Positions 22,318-32,030 are shown, counted from the stretch's first letter. The stretch: DNA of 64,000 bases from RHKX01 sp963826475 (GCA_963826475.1 CAWGXC010000003.1:1550001-1614000), one strand, 5' to 3'. Notes: generated from the sequence alone by a model not told the origin. Made by a program: numbers and translations.

Positions 22318-23307
22318 ATGGCGAGCGTGGAGAGCGTCACCGGCCCGATTGATGCCGACGACCTCGGCGTCACGCTGATCCACGAGCACCTGCGCACCTG
22401 GGACGATGCCGTCCACATGCAGTGGCCGCACGCGGGAACGGTTCGCGAGGAGGAGCCTCACGCGGTCGAGCCGGGCGGGGACTACGACGAGGCGGTCGCG
22501 GCGGCGCGGGCGGCGGTCGATCTCGGCGTCCGGACGATCGCCGATCCGACCGCCATGTTCCTGGGCCGCGACGTCGGGTTCATGCGCCGGGTCGCCGAGG
22601 AGACAGGTCTGCAGGTGATCCCCTGCACCGGTATCTACACCTACGACTACCTGCCGACCTTCTTCGTCACGCGCGATGCCGACCAGATCGCCGACCTCTA
22701 CGTGCACGACATCGAGCGGGGGATCCAGGACACCGCGATCAAGGCGGCCTTCATCAAGTGCGCCGCCGATGAACCGGGGGTGAACGAGAACATCGAAAAG
22801 CTGCACCGAGCCGCCGCGCGGGCGAGCATCCGTACCGGCGCACCGATCATGGCCCACTCGCGTCCTGCCAGCGACACCGCGACCCGCCAGATCGAGATCT
22901 TCCGGGAGGAGGGCGTCGAGCTTTCCAAGGTGCAGATCGCCCATGCCGGCGACACCGACGACCTCGACCAGATCGAGCGGATCCTCGAGACCGGCGTCTT
23001 CATCGGCCTCGATCGCTACGGCCTCGAGATGTACCTCCCCTACGACCGGCGCCAGGCGACGACGCTGGCACTGCTCGAGCGCGGCTACGCCGACCGTCTC
23101 TTCCTCTCAGCCGACTCGTGCGCCACGATCGACTGGTTCCCACCAGAGGCCATCGCCCAGATGATGGAGGCCGGCATGGCCAAGGACTGGAACATCCGAA
23201 TCGTGCCCGAGCGGGTCCTGCCCGCACTTCGCGACGCAGGCATGAGCGCTGAGCAGGAGCGAACGATCATGGTCGACAACGCCGTTCGCTGGCTCGCTCG
23301 GAGGTAG
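22318..23307 (+). CDS. Phosphotriesterase-like metal hydrolase
   Basis: The 329-residue amidohydrolase-superfamily enzyme keeps all metal ligands of the phosphotriesterase group: His22 and His24 (IHEH), carboxylated Lys147 (AAFIKCA), His180 (IMAHSRP), His209 (IAHAGD) and Asp266 (LSADS). Family members are lactonases or organophosphate hydrolases with a binuclear metal centre in a TIM barrel. The natural substrate is probably a lactone, but this is inferred from family only. The correct start is the ATG at 22318, as a longer frame upstream overlaps the divergent glycosyltransferase. Confidence 0.88.
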   Translation: MASVESVTGPIDADDLGVTLIHEHLRTWDDAVHMQWPHAGTVREEEPHAVEPGGDYDEAVAAARAAVDLGVRTIADPTAMFLGRDVGFMRRVAEETGLQVIPCTGIYTYDYLPTFFVTRDADQIADLYVHDIERGIQDTAIKAAFIKCAADEPGVNENIEKLHRAAARASIRTGAPIMAHSRPASDTATRQIEIFREEGVELSKVQIAHAGDTDDLDQIERILETGVFIGLDRYGLEMYLPYDRRQATTLALLERGYADRLFLSADSCATIDWFPPEAIAQMMEAGMAKDWNIRIVPERVLPALRDAGMSAEQERTIMVDNAVRWLARR

Positions 23308-23419
23308 AGCTCGTAGGGGCGGGAGAACGCGACCGTCGATCGATCGTCGACTGAGGACGATGGCCCGAGCGCGCAGCGCGGCAGGCTACGATCTGCTCAG
23401 CGACCGAGGAGGCCGACCG

Positions 23420-24691
23420 ATGAGCGCGGGATTCACCGAGGACGAGGAATCCGGATCCGGCCCTGCTCCCCCGCCGGACGTAAGACGCGGTCTGACCATG
23501 CCGCGGATGTCGCGAAGACGCTTCGTCCGCGGCGCGGCCGGCACCCTCGCCACGGCTTCGCTCGTCGGAGCGCTCGCTGCCCGCGGGCTGCCCGGCACCC
23601 GCAACACCGGCTGGATGCAGGGTTTCGATTGGCCGGCCTGGTGGGCGCAGCAGAGCCGGCAGGGAACGCTCGACTTCGCTAACTGGCCCCTCTACATCGA
23701 CCGGACCAAGGACGGTTCACCGACGCTCAACGACTTCAGCGAGAAGTACGGGATCACCGTCAACTACCGGCCGGTGATCCAGGACAACGCCTCCTTCTTC
23801 TCCCAGATCGGCCCGGTGCTCCAGGCCGATCAAGCGACCGGGTACGACCTCATCGTGATCAGCGACGGCTGGGAGCTGACGCAGATGATCGACAACCACT
23901 GGCTGATCCCACTCGACCACTCGCGACTGCCGAACTTCGCCCGCTACGCGGCCGACAGCATCCGCGACCCGGTCTATGACCCCCACAACGCCTACACCGT
24001 CGCTTGGCAATCAGGGATCACGGGCATCGGCTATGACCCGGAGAAGACGGGACGCGAGATCACATCGGTCAGAGATCTCTACGACCCGGCCTTCGCCGGC
24101 AAGGTCGGGATGATGTCCGACAACACCGAGCTCGCCAGCAACGGCATGCTGGCCCTCGGGATCGCCCCGAGCACGTCGGGCCCGGCGGACTGGAACCGCG
24201 CCGCCGACCTCCTGCGCAAGCAGCGAAGTGACGGCATCGTCCGCCAGTACTACGACCAGAGCTACATCAAGGCGCTGCAGCAGGGCGACACCTGGATCAG
24301 CATGGCCTGGTCGGGCGACATCTTCCAGGCTCAGGTCTCAGGGAACTCGAACCTGAAGTTCGTCGTGCCCGAGGAAGGCGGGATGTTCTGGCACGACAAC
24401 TGCATGATCCCCTACCACGCCTCTCATCCGGTTGACGCGATCGAGTGGATCGACTACAGCTACCGGCCCGAGGTGCAGGCGCTGATCACCGACTGGGTCA
24501 ACTACGTCTCCCCCGTCCCCGCGGCGAAGCCGATCGTCGCCGGCAAGCTCGATGACCCCACCGTCGCCAACAGCCCGCTGGTCTTCCCGAGCCCGGCCAC
24601 CGACGAGCTCCTGACCGCCTACTACGACTTCAAGGGGATCGACGATCACGAGGAGTGGACCTCGATCTTCGATCCGATCATCCAGTCATGA
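23420..24691 (+). CDS. Polyamine-type ABC transporter substrate-binding protein (PotD family)
   Basis: The 423-residue protein has a twin-arginine signal (MSRRRFVRGAAG at about residues 30-41) and then an SBP fold: FANWPLYIDRTKDGSPTLNDF, YDLIVISDGWELTQMI, SGITGIGYDPEKTG and ISMAWSGDIFQAQ. This fits the spermidine/putrescine-binding class. It would bind ligand outside the membrane after folded export. GAGGAGG (23406-23412) precedes the ATG at 23420 by seven bases, and TACGAT lies further upstream. The stop overlaps the next ATG. No ATPase gene is found nearby. Confidence 0.88.
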   Translation: MSAGFTEDEESGSGPAPPPDVRRGLTMPRMSRRRFVRGAAGTLATASLVGALAARGLPGTRNTGWMQGFDWPAWWAQQSRQGTLDFANWPLYIDRTKDGSPTLNDFSEKYGITVNYRPVIQDNASFFSQIGPVLQADQATGYDLIVISDGWELTQMIDNHWLIPLDHSRLPNFARYAADSIRDPVYDPHNAYTVAWQSGITGIGYDPEKTGREITSVRDLYDPAFAGKVGMMSDNTELASNGMLALGIAPSTSGPADWNRAADLLRKQRSDGIVRQYYDQSYIKALQQGDTWISMAWSGDIFQAQVSGNSNLKFVVPEEGGMFWHDNCMIPYHASHPVDAIEWIDYSYRPEVQALITDWVNYVSPVPAAKPIVAGKLDDPTVANSPLVFPSPATDELLTAYYDFKGIDDHEEWTSIFDPIIQS

Positions 24692-25551
24692 GCAGGCGGC
24701 GGCGCAACTCGCTCGTCCCCTATCTGCTCAGCCTGCCGACCGCGGCATGGCTCGGCGCCTTCTTCGTACTCCCCCTGCTCGCCATCCTCTCGGTCTCGCT
24801 GATGACGGGCAACGCCATCGACGGCTACTCGGTGAGCTGGAACTTCTCGGTCTTCCCCGACGCGATCAGCACCTACGCAACGCAGTTCGGACGCTCATTC
24901 CTCTACGGCGGAGTCTCCACGCTGGTGGCACTGGTGGCCATGTACCCGGTTGCCTACTGGGTCGCCTTCCACGGCGGGCGCTTCAAGTCGGTCCTCATCT
25001 TCGTCCTGCTGCTGCCGTTCTTCGTCAGCTTCGTGATCCGGATCCTCGCCTGGCAGTTCATCCTCGCTGACAACGGAATCGTCCTCGGCTCCCTCAAGGA
25101 CATCGGCCTGATCCCCGACGGCACCCACGTCCTCTCGACCCCCTTCGCGGTCGTTGCGGGGCTGACCTATGACGCATTGCCGTTCATGCTGCTCCCGCTC
25201 TACGTCGCCCTTCAGCGGATCGATCGTTCCCACGTCGAAGCCGCCGCCGACCTGTATGCGAGCAATGCCGAGCGATTCCGGACGGTGATCCTGCCGCTCT
25301 CCGCCCCGGGCATCTACGCCGGGATAGTCCTCGTCGCGATCACGAACGTCGGCGACTACGTCAGCGCCGCCATTCTCGGCGGGCCCTCCACGACGATGAT
25401 CGGCAACGTCATTCAGACCCAGTACGTCAACAACGCCAACTACCCGATCGCGTCGGCTCTCGCGCTGATCCTGATGGCGACCCTGCTGGTGGCGATGGGC
25501 ATCTACACCCGCGCCTTCGGGACCAGGACCCTGCAGGAGCACGTGACGTGA
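24688..25551 (+). CDS. Polyamine-type ABC permease (PotB family)
   Basis: The 287-residue permease has six hydrophobic segments and the cytosolic EAA loop HVEAAADLYASNAERFRTVI that contacts the ATPase. Its ATG lies within the stop of the binding-protein gene (ATGA at 24688-24691), and its own stop overlaps the next start, so the three genes form a tight operon. It would form a heterodimeric channel with the following permease. Confidence 0.9.
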   Translation: MSRRRRNSLVPYLLSLPTAAWLGAFFVLPLLAILSVSLMTGNAIDGYSVSWNFSVFPDAISTYATQFGRSFLYGGVSTLVALVAMYPVAYWVAFHGGRFKSVLIFVLLLPFFVSFVIRILAWQFILADNGIVLGSLKDIGLIPDGTHVLSTPFAVVAGLTYDALPFMLLPLYVALQRIDRSHVEAAADLYASNAERFRTVILPLSAPGIYAGIVLVAITNVGDYVSAAILGGPSTTMIGNVIQTQYVNNANYPIASALALILMATLLVAMGIYTRAFGTRTLQEHVT

Positions 25552-26351
25552 ACGGCACCGTGCCCCTCTGGAGACGCGCGCTCCTGCCCGGCTACGTCGC
25601 CGCGGTCATCGCGGTCACGCTCGTCCCGATCGCCGTGATCATCCTCTACAGCTTCAACCAGGCGCCCAACGAGCGGCTCAGCTTCGCCTGGCAGGGGTTC
25701 ACGACCGACTGGTACAAGCGTCTGTTCGAGATCCCTGACCTGACCTCCGCGCTCGTACACTCGCTCGAGATCGCCGCCCTGAGCACCGTGATCGCGGTCG
25801 CGATCGGCACGCCCGCCGCACTCGCCCTCTCCAGGTACCGCTTCGAGGGACGCGCCACCGGCGACCTCGTGATCCTCGCCGACATCGCGGCCCCCTCGGT
25901 CGTAGTCGGTGCTTCGCTGCTCGGCTTCTTCGTCTACTTGGGCGTTCCGCGCGGGTTCGGCACGATCCTGATCGCGCATGTCGCCTTCAACGTCGCGTTC
26001 GTCATCGTGGTCCTCCAGTCACGCCTTCGCGACCTCGATCCAAGCCTCGTCGAAGCTGCCCGCGACCTCGGCGCCAACGCCTGGCAGGCGTTCTGGCAGA
26101 TCACCCTGCCGGTGATCTTTCCGGCCATCCTCTCCGCATCGCTGCTGGCGGCCGCGCTTTCGATCGACGACTTCATCATCACCAGCTTCGTCGCCGGGCA
26201 GACGCTCACTTTCCCGCTCTGGGTCTACGGGTCGGTGAAGGTCGGTATCCCGCCGCAGGTGTTCGCGATGGGGACGCTCATCTTCCTGGCTGGCGTGTTG
26301 ATCGCGATCACGGGGCTGCTCGCGGGCCGGCGCTCCCAGCCAACCACCTGA
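25548..26351 (+). CDS. Polyamine-type ABC permease (PotC family)
   Basis: The 267-residue permease has six hydrophobic segments and the EAA loop SLVEAARDLGANAWQAFWQI. It starts at GTG 25548 within GTGA overlapping the previous stop. The operon ends here: the next gene is an SDR on the opposite strand, one base beyond. The usual ATPase (PotA) is absent from the window, so the ATPase must be supplied from elsewhere in the genome or the operon has lost it. Confidence 0.9.
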   Translation: MNGTVPLWRRALLPGYVAAVIAVTLVPIAVIILYSFNQAPNERLSFAWQGFTTDWYKRLFEIPDLTSALVHSLEIAALSTVIAVAIGTPAALALSRYRFEGRATGDLVILADIAAPSVVVGASLLGFFVYLGVPRGFGTILIAHVAFNVAFVIVVLQSRLRDLDPSLVEAARDLGANAWQAFWQITLPVIFPAILSASLLAAALSIDDFIITSFVAGQTLTFPLWVYGSVKVGIPPQVFAMGTLIFLAGVLIAITGLLAGRRSQPTT

Positions 26352-26352
26352 A

Positions 26353-27156
26353 TCAGCGGGCCGTCCAGCCCCCATCGACCGGAATCGTCGCGCCGGTGAC
26401 GTAGCTGGACGCATCGGAGGCGAGGAACAGGAGCGCCCCGTCGAGCTCGTCGATGCGCCCGGGACGGCGAAGGGGGGTCCGCTCGACGATGAACCGGCGG
26501 CCGTCTTCCCGATCGAGCGTCTCCGCCGTCATCTCGGTCGGGAAGTAGCCCGGGGCCAGGGCATTGACTCGCACGCCGCGGTCCGCCCACCTGACCGCCA
26601 GCTCCCTGGTGAGTGCGACGAGGCCCCCCTTCGACGCTACGTAAGAAGGGGTGTCCGGACCGTCTCCGGCCACGAGGCCGCTGATCGACGCCGTGTTGAT
26701 GATCGAACCACGGCCGGCGTTCAGCATCACCGCGGCCGCTTCGCGGGCGCAGCAATACGCCGCGGTGAGGTTCAGATCGACGACTCGGCGGAAGGACTCC
26801 GGGGTCTCACACTCCGCGTCCTCTTCGGGTGCCACGCCGGCGTTGTTGGCAAGCACGTCGACGGTCCCGAAGTGATCTAGGGTCGTTGCGATCAGGCCAC
26901 GGACCTCGCGGTCGACGGTGACATCGCAGGCGATCGCGATCGCGTCGCCCCCGTCGGCCCGGATCCGTCGCGCAACCGCTTCGATCCGGTCGCGTCTGCG
27001 TGCGGCCAGGACCAAGCTCGCTCCCGCGGCGGCGAGAACCTGGGCGAACCGCTCTCCCAGTCCCGAGGAGGCTCCGGTGACGATCGCGGCCCGTCCATCG
27101 AGGCGAAACCTGTCCGTGGGATCGCTCGGAACTTTGAATCCTTTGTCTGGGCTCAT
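26353..27156 (-). CDS. Short-chain dehydrogenase/reductase
   Basis: The 267-residue SDR of the classical type has the cofactor loop VTGASSGLGERFAQ, NNAGV, the catalytic Ser in NTASISG and YVASKGG (Tyr-x3-Lys). The C-terminal GATIPVDGGWTAR is typical of 3-oxoacyl-ACP reductase-like members. It oxidises or reduces an alcohol/ketone with NAD(P)H; the substrate is unknown. The start is set at ATG 27156, since residues encoded further upstream are antisense to the GGDEF gene leader. TAGGGT lies about 20 bases upstream of this start. Confidence 0.88.
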   Translation of the reverse strand: MSPDKGFKVPSDPTDRFRLDGRAAIVTGASSGLGERFAQVLAAAGASLVLAARRRDRIEAVARRIRADGGDAIAIACDVTVDREVRGLIATTLDHFGTVDVLANNAGVAPEEDAECETPESFRRVVDLNLTAAYCCAREAAAVMLNAGRGSIINTASISGLVAGDGPDTPSYVASKGGLVALTRELAVRWADRGVRVNALAPGYFPTEMTAETLDREDGRRFIVERTPLRRPGRIDELDGALLFLASDASSYVTGATIPVDGGWTAR

Positions 27157-27296
27157 ATCGGCGCTGCTCAATCGGGACCCTAGCGGCGGCGATGCCCACC
27201 GGTTTCGAGGGGCCGGTGGCGGCCATCTCTGGAGAGTGCCGGGCCGACGCGCGCGCCCTCTCAAGAGTTCCTCGGTCGCTGCCGATACCCGTGAAC

Positions 27297-28502
27297 ATGA
27301 CAGGAGGGAGGCACCGGCCTCGTGGGAGCGCTTGGTTGATCGCAGCGGCGGCTGCACTCCTCGCCTACCCGGGCGCAGGCCTTGCGCCGAGCACGGCGGC
27401 TGCCGCACTCGTCAGCACAGGAGTCCCGCTCGTAGACCAGGTGGCCACGCCGCTGCAGGACGAGGTTCAGAACCAGCTTCACAACGGGGTCGACTCACTC
27501 CTGCCCCATGATCAGGGAAGTGCCGAGCCACCCATGCGCCCTTCCGGTCCCTCGAACCCCCCGAGTTCGCAGCCGGCCCAATCGCCGAAGGGTCCGGTGA
27601 CGGCAACGCCCCAGGTGTCAACCGATGCGACGAGCCCTGCCGCCGCCGTGGCGACGAACCCGCCCACCGATCGAAGCACTCAGTCCGTGGGCACCTCGAA
27701 CGGCCCGCCCGCCAAGGGCTCGTCTCCGAGTCGTGCCACCCGCGCGGCGAAGGACCCACCGACACCACGGGGCGGCCACTCCAAGCCGCCCGCTCAACCC
27801 AGCGACTCTCAATCCCCGCTCGAGCGGATCATCAGCATCATCCCGACCTCGATCAAGCTCGCGATCGCGGCCCTCGCCGGTCTCCTGATGGCGGCATTGG
27901 CCTTCGTCGCGCGCTATCAGCGACGGTTGGTATCGGCTGAGCGCCGCGCCGCGACCGACTCGCTCACCGGCCTGCCCAACCGCCGGCACGCCGACGAGGT
28001 CGTCGAGCGCCTACTCGCGGCCGCGCGCAGGAACCACCGTCCCCTATCGGTCATTCTCTTCGACCTCGACCACTTCAAGGCGATCAACGACAGGTACGGC
28101 CACGGCACGGGCGACGATGTGCTGCGGGCCACGGCAACCGCCACTCGAGGGCTGCTCCGGGGAGCCGACCACGTCGCTCGCTTCGGCGGCGAGGAGTTCA
28201 TCGTTCTGCTGCCCGAGACCACCGCGGCAGCCGCGGAGGGCGTCGCCGAGAAGCTCCGAGTGAGGCTCGCCGAGGTGGAGGTTCCCTCGCTCGACGGTGG
28301 CTCGTTCACCGCCAGCTTCGGAGTCGCGACATACCCCGATAACGGTGTCGGTGGACAGGATCTGATGCGCGTCGTCGATGAGGCCCTGTACCGCGCCAAG
28401 GAGGGCGGCCGCAACCGCGTCGAGGGATCGGCTCCGCCGGCGTCACCCGCCGATGACTCGGCCGAGGCTCCAGCCCTCATCGGGAGCGGTCAGCGCTCCT
28501 GA
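27297..28502 (+). CDS. Membrane diguanylate cyclase with Pro/Ser-rich external region
   Basis: The 401-residue protein has a signal-like N-terminus (AWLIAAAAALLAYPGAGLA), then about 150 residues rich in Pro, Ser, Thr and Lys that would lie outside the membrane. A transmembrane helix follows (IKLAIAALAGLLMAALAFVA), then a GGDEF domain starting TDSLTGLPNRRHADE. The active-site loop is FGGEEF and LFDLDHFKAINDRYGHG is intact, so it should make c-di-GMP. No clear inhibitory RxxD precedes the loop. It is directly followed by an HD-GYP gene in the same direction, giving a synthesis/breakdown pair. Confidence 0.88.
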   Translation: MTGGRHRPRGSAWLIAAAAALLAYPGAGLAPSTAAAALVSTGVPLVDQVATPLQDEVQNQLHNGVDSLLPHDQGSAEPPMRPSGPSNPPSSQPAQSPKGPVTATPQVSTDATSPAAAVATNPPTDRSTQSVGTSNGPPAKGSSPSRATRAAKDPPTPRGGHSKPPAQPSDSQSPLERIISIIPTSIKLAIAALAGLLMAALAFVARYQRRLVSAERRAATDSLTGLPNRRHADEVVERLLAAARRNHRPLSVILFDLDHFKAINDRYGHGTGDDVLRATATATRGLLRGADHVARFGGEEFIVLLPETTAAAAEGVAEKLRVRLAEVEVPSLDGGSFTASFGVATYPDNGVGGQDLMRVVDEALYRAKEGGRNRVEGSAPPASPADDSAEAPALIGSGQRS

Positions 28503-28566
28503 CACCAACGGCCTGACGTAAGCGGGCGACGAAATCCTCGTCCAAGGCTAAAGGTGACCCCTCCCC

Positions 28567-30183
28567 GTGCCGAAGCGGTTTCTGATGGGGCATCACGATC
28601 CACCGGGCAGCGGTCGTTACCTTCCGCATTCGCTGCTGGCGACGACGCTTGTCGTGCTTACGCCGGCGATCATCGTCTGGCGACTGGCGGCCGGTGGAGC
28701 CATCGTTTCGACGCTGCCCCTCGCGGCCATCGGCCTCCTCCTGGCCACGCTCCTCGCCTACACCGGAAACATCGCCTGGAGGTCTCGATCGGACTCCGCT
28801 GACTTCCCCTTCCCCGATCTGATGCTCTGGGGATGGGTCCGGCGGGTGCTCGCCGAGCGGCGCGTGGCCGAAGCGCTGAAGCTGCTCGATCTGGACGGTG
28901 ATTCGACGCCGGCGGAGCTGGAGCCGGAGATCCAGATCGATGCGCTCAAGAGCCTTGCGAGCTCGCTCGAGCTCCTCGATCCGTACACGCACGGTCACTC
29001 GCAGCGAGTTGCTCGTTACGCGGCGATGATCGCGAAGACGATGCATCTGCCCGAGGAACAGGTCAACAAGGTCCGGACGGCGGCTGCGGTGCACGACGTC
29101 GGCAAGCTCGAGGTTCCTCTCGAGATCCTCAACAAGCCCGGGCGCCTCACCGACGAGGAGTTCGACGTGATCAAGACGCACGCGCCCAGAGGGGCTGAGA
29201 TGGTCCGCGCGCTGGGGGACCCGGAGCTGACCGAAATGGTCGCCCATCACCACGAGCGACTTGACGGAAGTGGCTACCCCTCCCGACTCGGGGGAGCTGA
29301 GATCCCCCTCGGGGCGCGGATCATCGCCGTCGCCGACACCTTTGACGCGCTCACCTCGACCAGGGCCTACCGGCCGGCGAAGCGACAGAGTGAGGCTCTC
29401 GGCATCATCCACGCCGAGGCCGGCACCCAACTCGATCCGCTCGTCGTCGGTGCCTTCGACCGCTGCTTCGAGGAGATCCTCGGAGGTCTGATCGCCTGGC
29501 CGCTGCTGGCGGGCTTGCCGCATCGTGTCTGGGCCCCGTTCGAGAGCCAGGCCCAGCTCGCCGGCGGTGCGGCCGTGGGCAAGGCGCTCGCCGTCGTCGC
29601 CACAACGGCGGCAACCGGCACCATCGTGGTCGGCGGAATTACCGACCCGCGCGACACCAGCACCCGGGACCGACCGATCATGGCCTCGGCCAACGTGGCG
29701 CAGGCGTCCTCCGGCCTGGAATTGATCGATCTCCCGCTGACGCGAAACGGACCTTCGGCGGTTCCGCGAGGGAAGGAAGGGAAGGGAGCCGCGATTGAGG
29801 CCACAGCACCCTCACCACGCAAGAACGCCGCAGCGGAGCGAAGCGACGAACACCGGGAGGCCGGCGCTCCCGGCCCCGCCCCCAGCGATGGCGAGGACAT
29901 TCAACCCACCTCCCCCGCCGAGTCGGAGCCGTCGGCTGCGGACCCGAGGACGGCCGCCCCCGAAAACGTCGTCAGCGCGATCCCCGCGGCCACGACGGAG
30001 ACGATCAAATCCGTCGTCCCGAGGCCGCCCGATGTCCGCCCTCCCGCGGTGCCCGGCGTGCCGAGCCCGCCGCCGGGTCCGGCCGTACCGCCGCTGCCCA
30101 ACGTTCCGCTGAATCCGGGATCGGTGGCCGCGTCTGCCGCCTCCAACGCGACCGCGGCCGTGCCCGACCTTCCCACGCATTAG
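28567..30183 (+). CDS. Membrane HD-GYP phosphodiesterase with Pro-rich tail
   Basis: The 538-residue protein has two N-terminal membrane helices (TTLVVLTPAIIVWRLAAG and TLPLAAIGLLLATLLAYTG). A complete HD-GYP domain follows: LDPYTHGHSQRVARY, AAAVHDVGKLEVP, HHHERLDGSGYP and ADTFDALTS. It should hydrolyse c-di-GMP. The last 200 residues are low-complexity, rich in Pro, Ala and Thr (PRPPDVRPPAVPGVPSPPPG). A hydrophobic stretch (AVVATTAATGTIVVGG) could be a third membrane pass placing this tail outside. GTG 28567 is used; ATG 28585 is an alternative. Confidence 0.85.
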   Translation: MPKRFLMGHHDPPGSGRYLPHSLLATTLVVLTPAIIVWRLAAGGAIVSTLPLAAIGLLLATLLAYTGNIAWRSRSDSADFPFPDLMLWGWVRRVLAERRVAEALKLLDLDGDSTPAELEPEIQIDALKSLASSLELLDPYTHGHSQRVARYAAMIAKTMHLPEEQVNKVRTAAAVHDVGKLEVPLEILNKPGRLTDEEFDVIKTHAPRGAEMVRALGDPELTEMVAHHHERLDGSGYPSRLGGAEIPLGARIIAVADTFDALTSTRAYRPAKRQSEALGIIHAEAGTQLDPLVVGAFDRCFEEILGGLIAWPLLAGLPHRVWAPFESQAQLAGGAAVGKALAVVATTAATGTIVVGGITDPRDTSTRDRPIMASANVAQASSGLELIDLPLTRNGPSAVPRGKEGKGAAIEATAPSPRKNAAAERSDEHREAGAPGPAPSDGEDIQPTSPAESEPSAADPRTAAPENVVSAIPAATTETIKSVVPRPPDVRPPAVPGVPSPPPGPAVPPLPNVPLNPGSVAASAASNATAAVPDLPTH

Positions 30184-30211
30184 GGCCGGACGCAGCTCCT
30201 GCGAGGACGGA

Positions 30212-31939
30212 TTAGGGCGTTGGATCCGCGCTGACTGCCGACCAGATGTCGGTGTTGCCGAAGGTCGGCGGACAGTCCTGGGCCGGTGCGGGCGCATCGC
30301 CCTCCGCCAGCGGCTCCTCGTCGCGCTCGTCGACCTCTCCGATCCCACCGGTGCCGCCCGCGTCGAAGACGTCGCGGCGGTAGGCGTTCATCGCGGGACA
30401 GACGGCCGCGTTGCGGGCATCGTTGAACACCGCCACCGCGCCGTCATTGGTCGCGTCGACCGTGTTGTAGTCGCCGAGGAACTCGTCGATCAGGGAGTTG
30501 GCGCTCGACGCCCGCGCATCGCCGATGGCGCCGCGATATGACGTCGTCGTTCCGCTGAGCTTCGTCCCGGCGACCTCGGAATGGCGCAGAACGCCTCGGA
30601 AGCGCCGGGTCGAGGTCGTGTCGTAGCGGAAGGGATCGAGGAAACCGTCATAGACGGTGTAGAGATCCGTCCCGTCGGGCGAGATGCCGATGAAGGCGAA
30701 GTCCGGTCGATCGCCCGACTGCTCCACCCGCTTCGGAGTGGTCCACGACCTCCCGCCGTTCGCCGAGAGCTGCACCAGCGCATGCTCGTGGTTGAGCCCA
30801 TCGGCCCCATCGGACCAGCCGATCGCCAGGGTGTCGGGACCGTTGCCCGCGGGCGCGCCATTGGCGATGTCCAAGCTGGGGAAGGAGCTCGTTCGCGCGC
30901 CTGCGATTCCGTCGAAGGAGATCGAGCGGACCCCGTCGTACGCGCCGACGTCCACGACGTCGGCGACGGTCCTCGCCTTGCTGAAGGTCTTGCCGCCGTC
31001 GGTGGAGACCGCCATCTGGAAGACGCTCTGCTTCTTGACGGTGTCCTCCCAGGTCGCGTAGACGTTGCCGCGGCTGTCGGTGCGCACCGCGCAGCCCTGG
31101 CGGCCCGGGTTCTGCGAGGAGTTGTAGGCGGGACTCAGGTGGTAGGCCTTCTCGAAGGAGCGGCCTCCGTTCGTGGAGCGGGTGAAATAGATCGGCTCCG
31201 GCGGACCGCCGACTGACCGGAAGTTCGTGTAACACAGGTAGACGTTGCCGAAGTACTTGCTCGAAGCGGCGTTGTCGGCCCAGACCGCCTCCTTGTCGGA
31301 GAAGGTGCTCGCCGTCTGCTTCGTCGCGATCACCGGGTCGCTCCAGGCGTTCTTGACCCCCGCCGCCGCGGCTTGGGCGTCGTCGGTGTAGGAGACGGTG
31401 AGGGCCTCGAACCCCTTGAATGTCGACGCGGACGGAAAGTTCGCCGCGAGGCTCGCGTAGTAGAGCCGGGCTCCCCGTGAATAGGTGAACCCGCCGCTGC
31501 CGTTCGGCTTCGGGCCGTAGGCGAGCACCGGATCGCCATCGGAGACGAGCCCGTTCTCGTAGAAGTTCGGCAGGGTCCCGATCGGCCCCGGCCCCGGTGA
31601 GCCGTCCCGGGCGCTGTAGCCATCGTAGGTCGGCTGGTTCCAGCTCGTTCCTCCGGTCGAGGAGAAGTAGATGCCCGAGACTCCGACTCCATCGGTGAAC
31701 GGACAGTCGCCGCCATCGCAGGGTGCCAGGTCGATCTCGTCATTCGAGCCGGCGGCGACCATGCTGGGGTTCGTCGGGTCGACGGCCACGCTCGGCTCGT
31801 TCTGCTTGTTCTGCGGGAACGGCGTCACCGGGCTGCCCGTCGTGACGAGCGCGTCGGTCGCGGCCTGGGCGCCCGCCGGCATGAGCAGCGCTGAGGCGAG
31901 GAGTGAAGCGGCACCTGCAACCAACCTGGACCTGCTCAA
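30212..31939 (-). CDS. Secreted sialidase-like BNR-repeat protein
   Basis: The 575-residue protein has a signal peptide (LVAGAASLLASALLMPAGAQA) and several Asp-box/BNR motifs typical of six-bladed propellers: STGGTSWNQP, STNGGRSFEKA, STDGGKTFSKA, SANGGRSWTTP. The fold is that of exo-sialidases, but the catalytic Arg triad cannot be assigned by eye, so the activity is open. TTG 31939 is preceded by a strong GGAGGA seven bases upstream. A 15-base palindromic motif shared with the MarR promoter lies about 90 bases upstream (32031-32045), so this gene may be under MarR control. Confidence 0.8.
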   Translation of the reverse strand: MSRSRLVAGAASLLASALLMPAGAQAATDALVTTGSPVTPFPQNKQNEPSVAVDPTNPSMVAAGSNDEIDLAPCDGGDCPFTDGVGVSGIYFSSTGGTSWNQPTYDGYSARDGSPGPGPIGTLPNFYENGLVSDGDPVLAYGPKPNGSGGFTYSRGARLYYASLAANFPSASTFKGFEALTVSYTDDAQAAAAGVKNAWSDPVIATKQTASTFSDKEAVWADNAASSKYFGNVYLCYTNFRSVGGPPEPIYFTRSTNGGRSFEKAYHLSPAYNSSQNPGRQGCAVRTDSRGNVYATWEDTVKKQSVFQMAVSTDGGKTFSKARTVADVVDVGAYDGVRSISFDGIAGARTSSFPSLDIANGAPAGNGPDTLAIGWSDGADGLNHEHALVQLSANGGRSWTTPKRVEQSGDRPDFAFIGISPDGTDLYTVYDGFLDPFRYDTTSTRRFRGVLRHSEVAGTKLSGTTTSYRGAIGDARASSANSLIDEFLGDYNTVDATNDGAVAVFNDARNAAVCPAMNAYRRDVFDAGGTGGIGEVDERDEEPLAEGDAPAPAQDCPPTFGNTDIWSAVSADPTP

Positions 31940-32030
31940 GACTGATTCCTCCTACGTCGGTTTCCCTTGCGTTCGGACCCTACCCCGCGAGTGGGCCCAG
32001 CCGCAACCCCTAAGAACGGCGGAGGAAATA

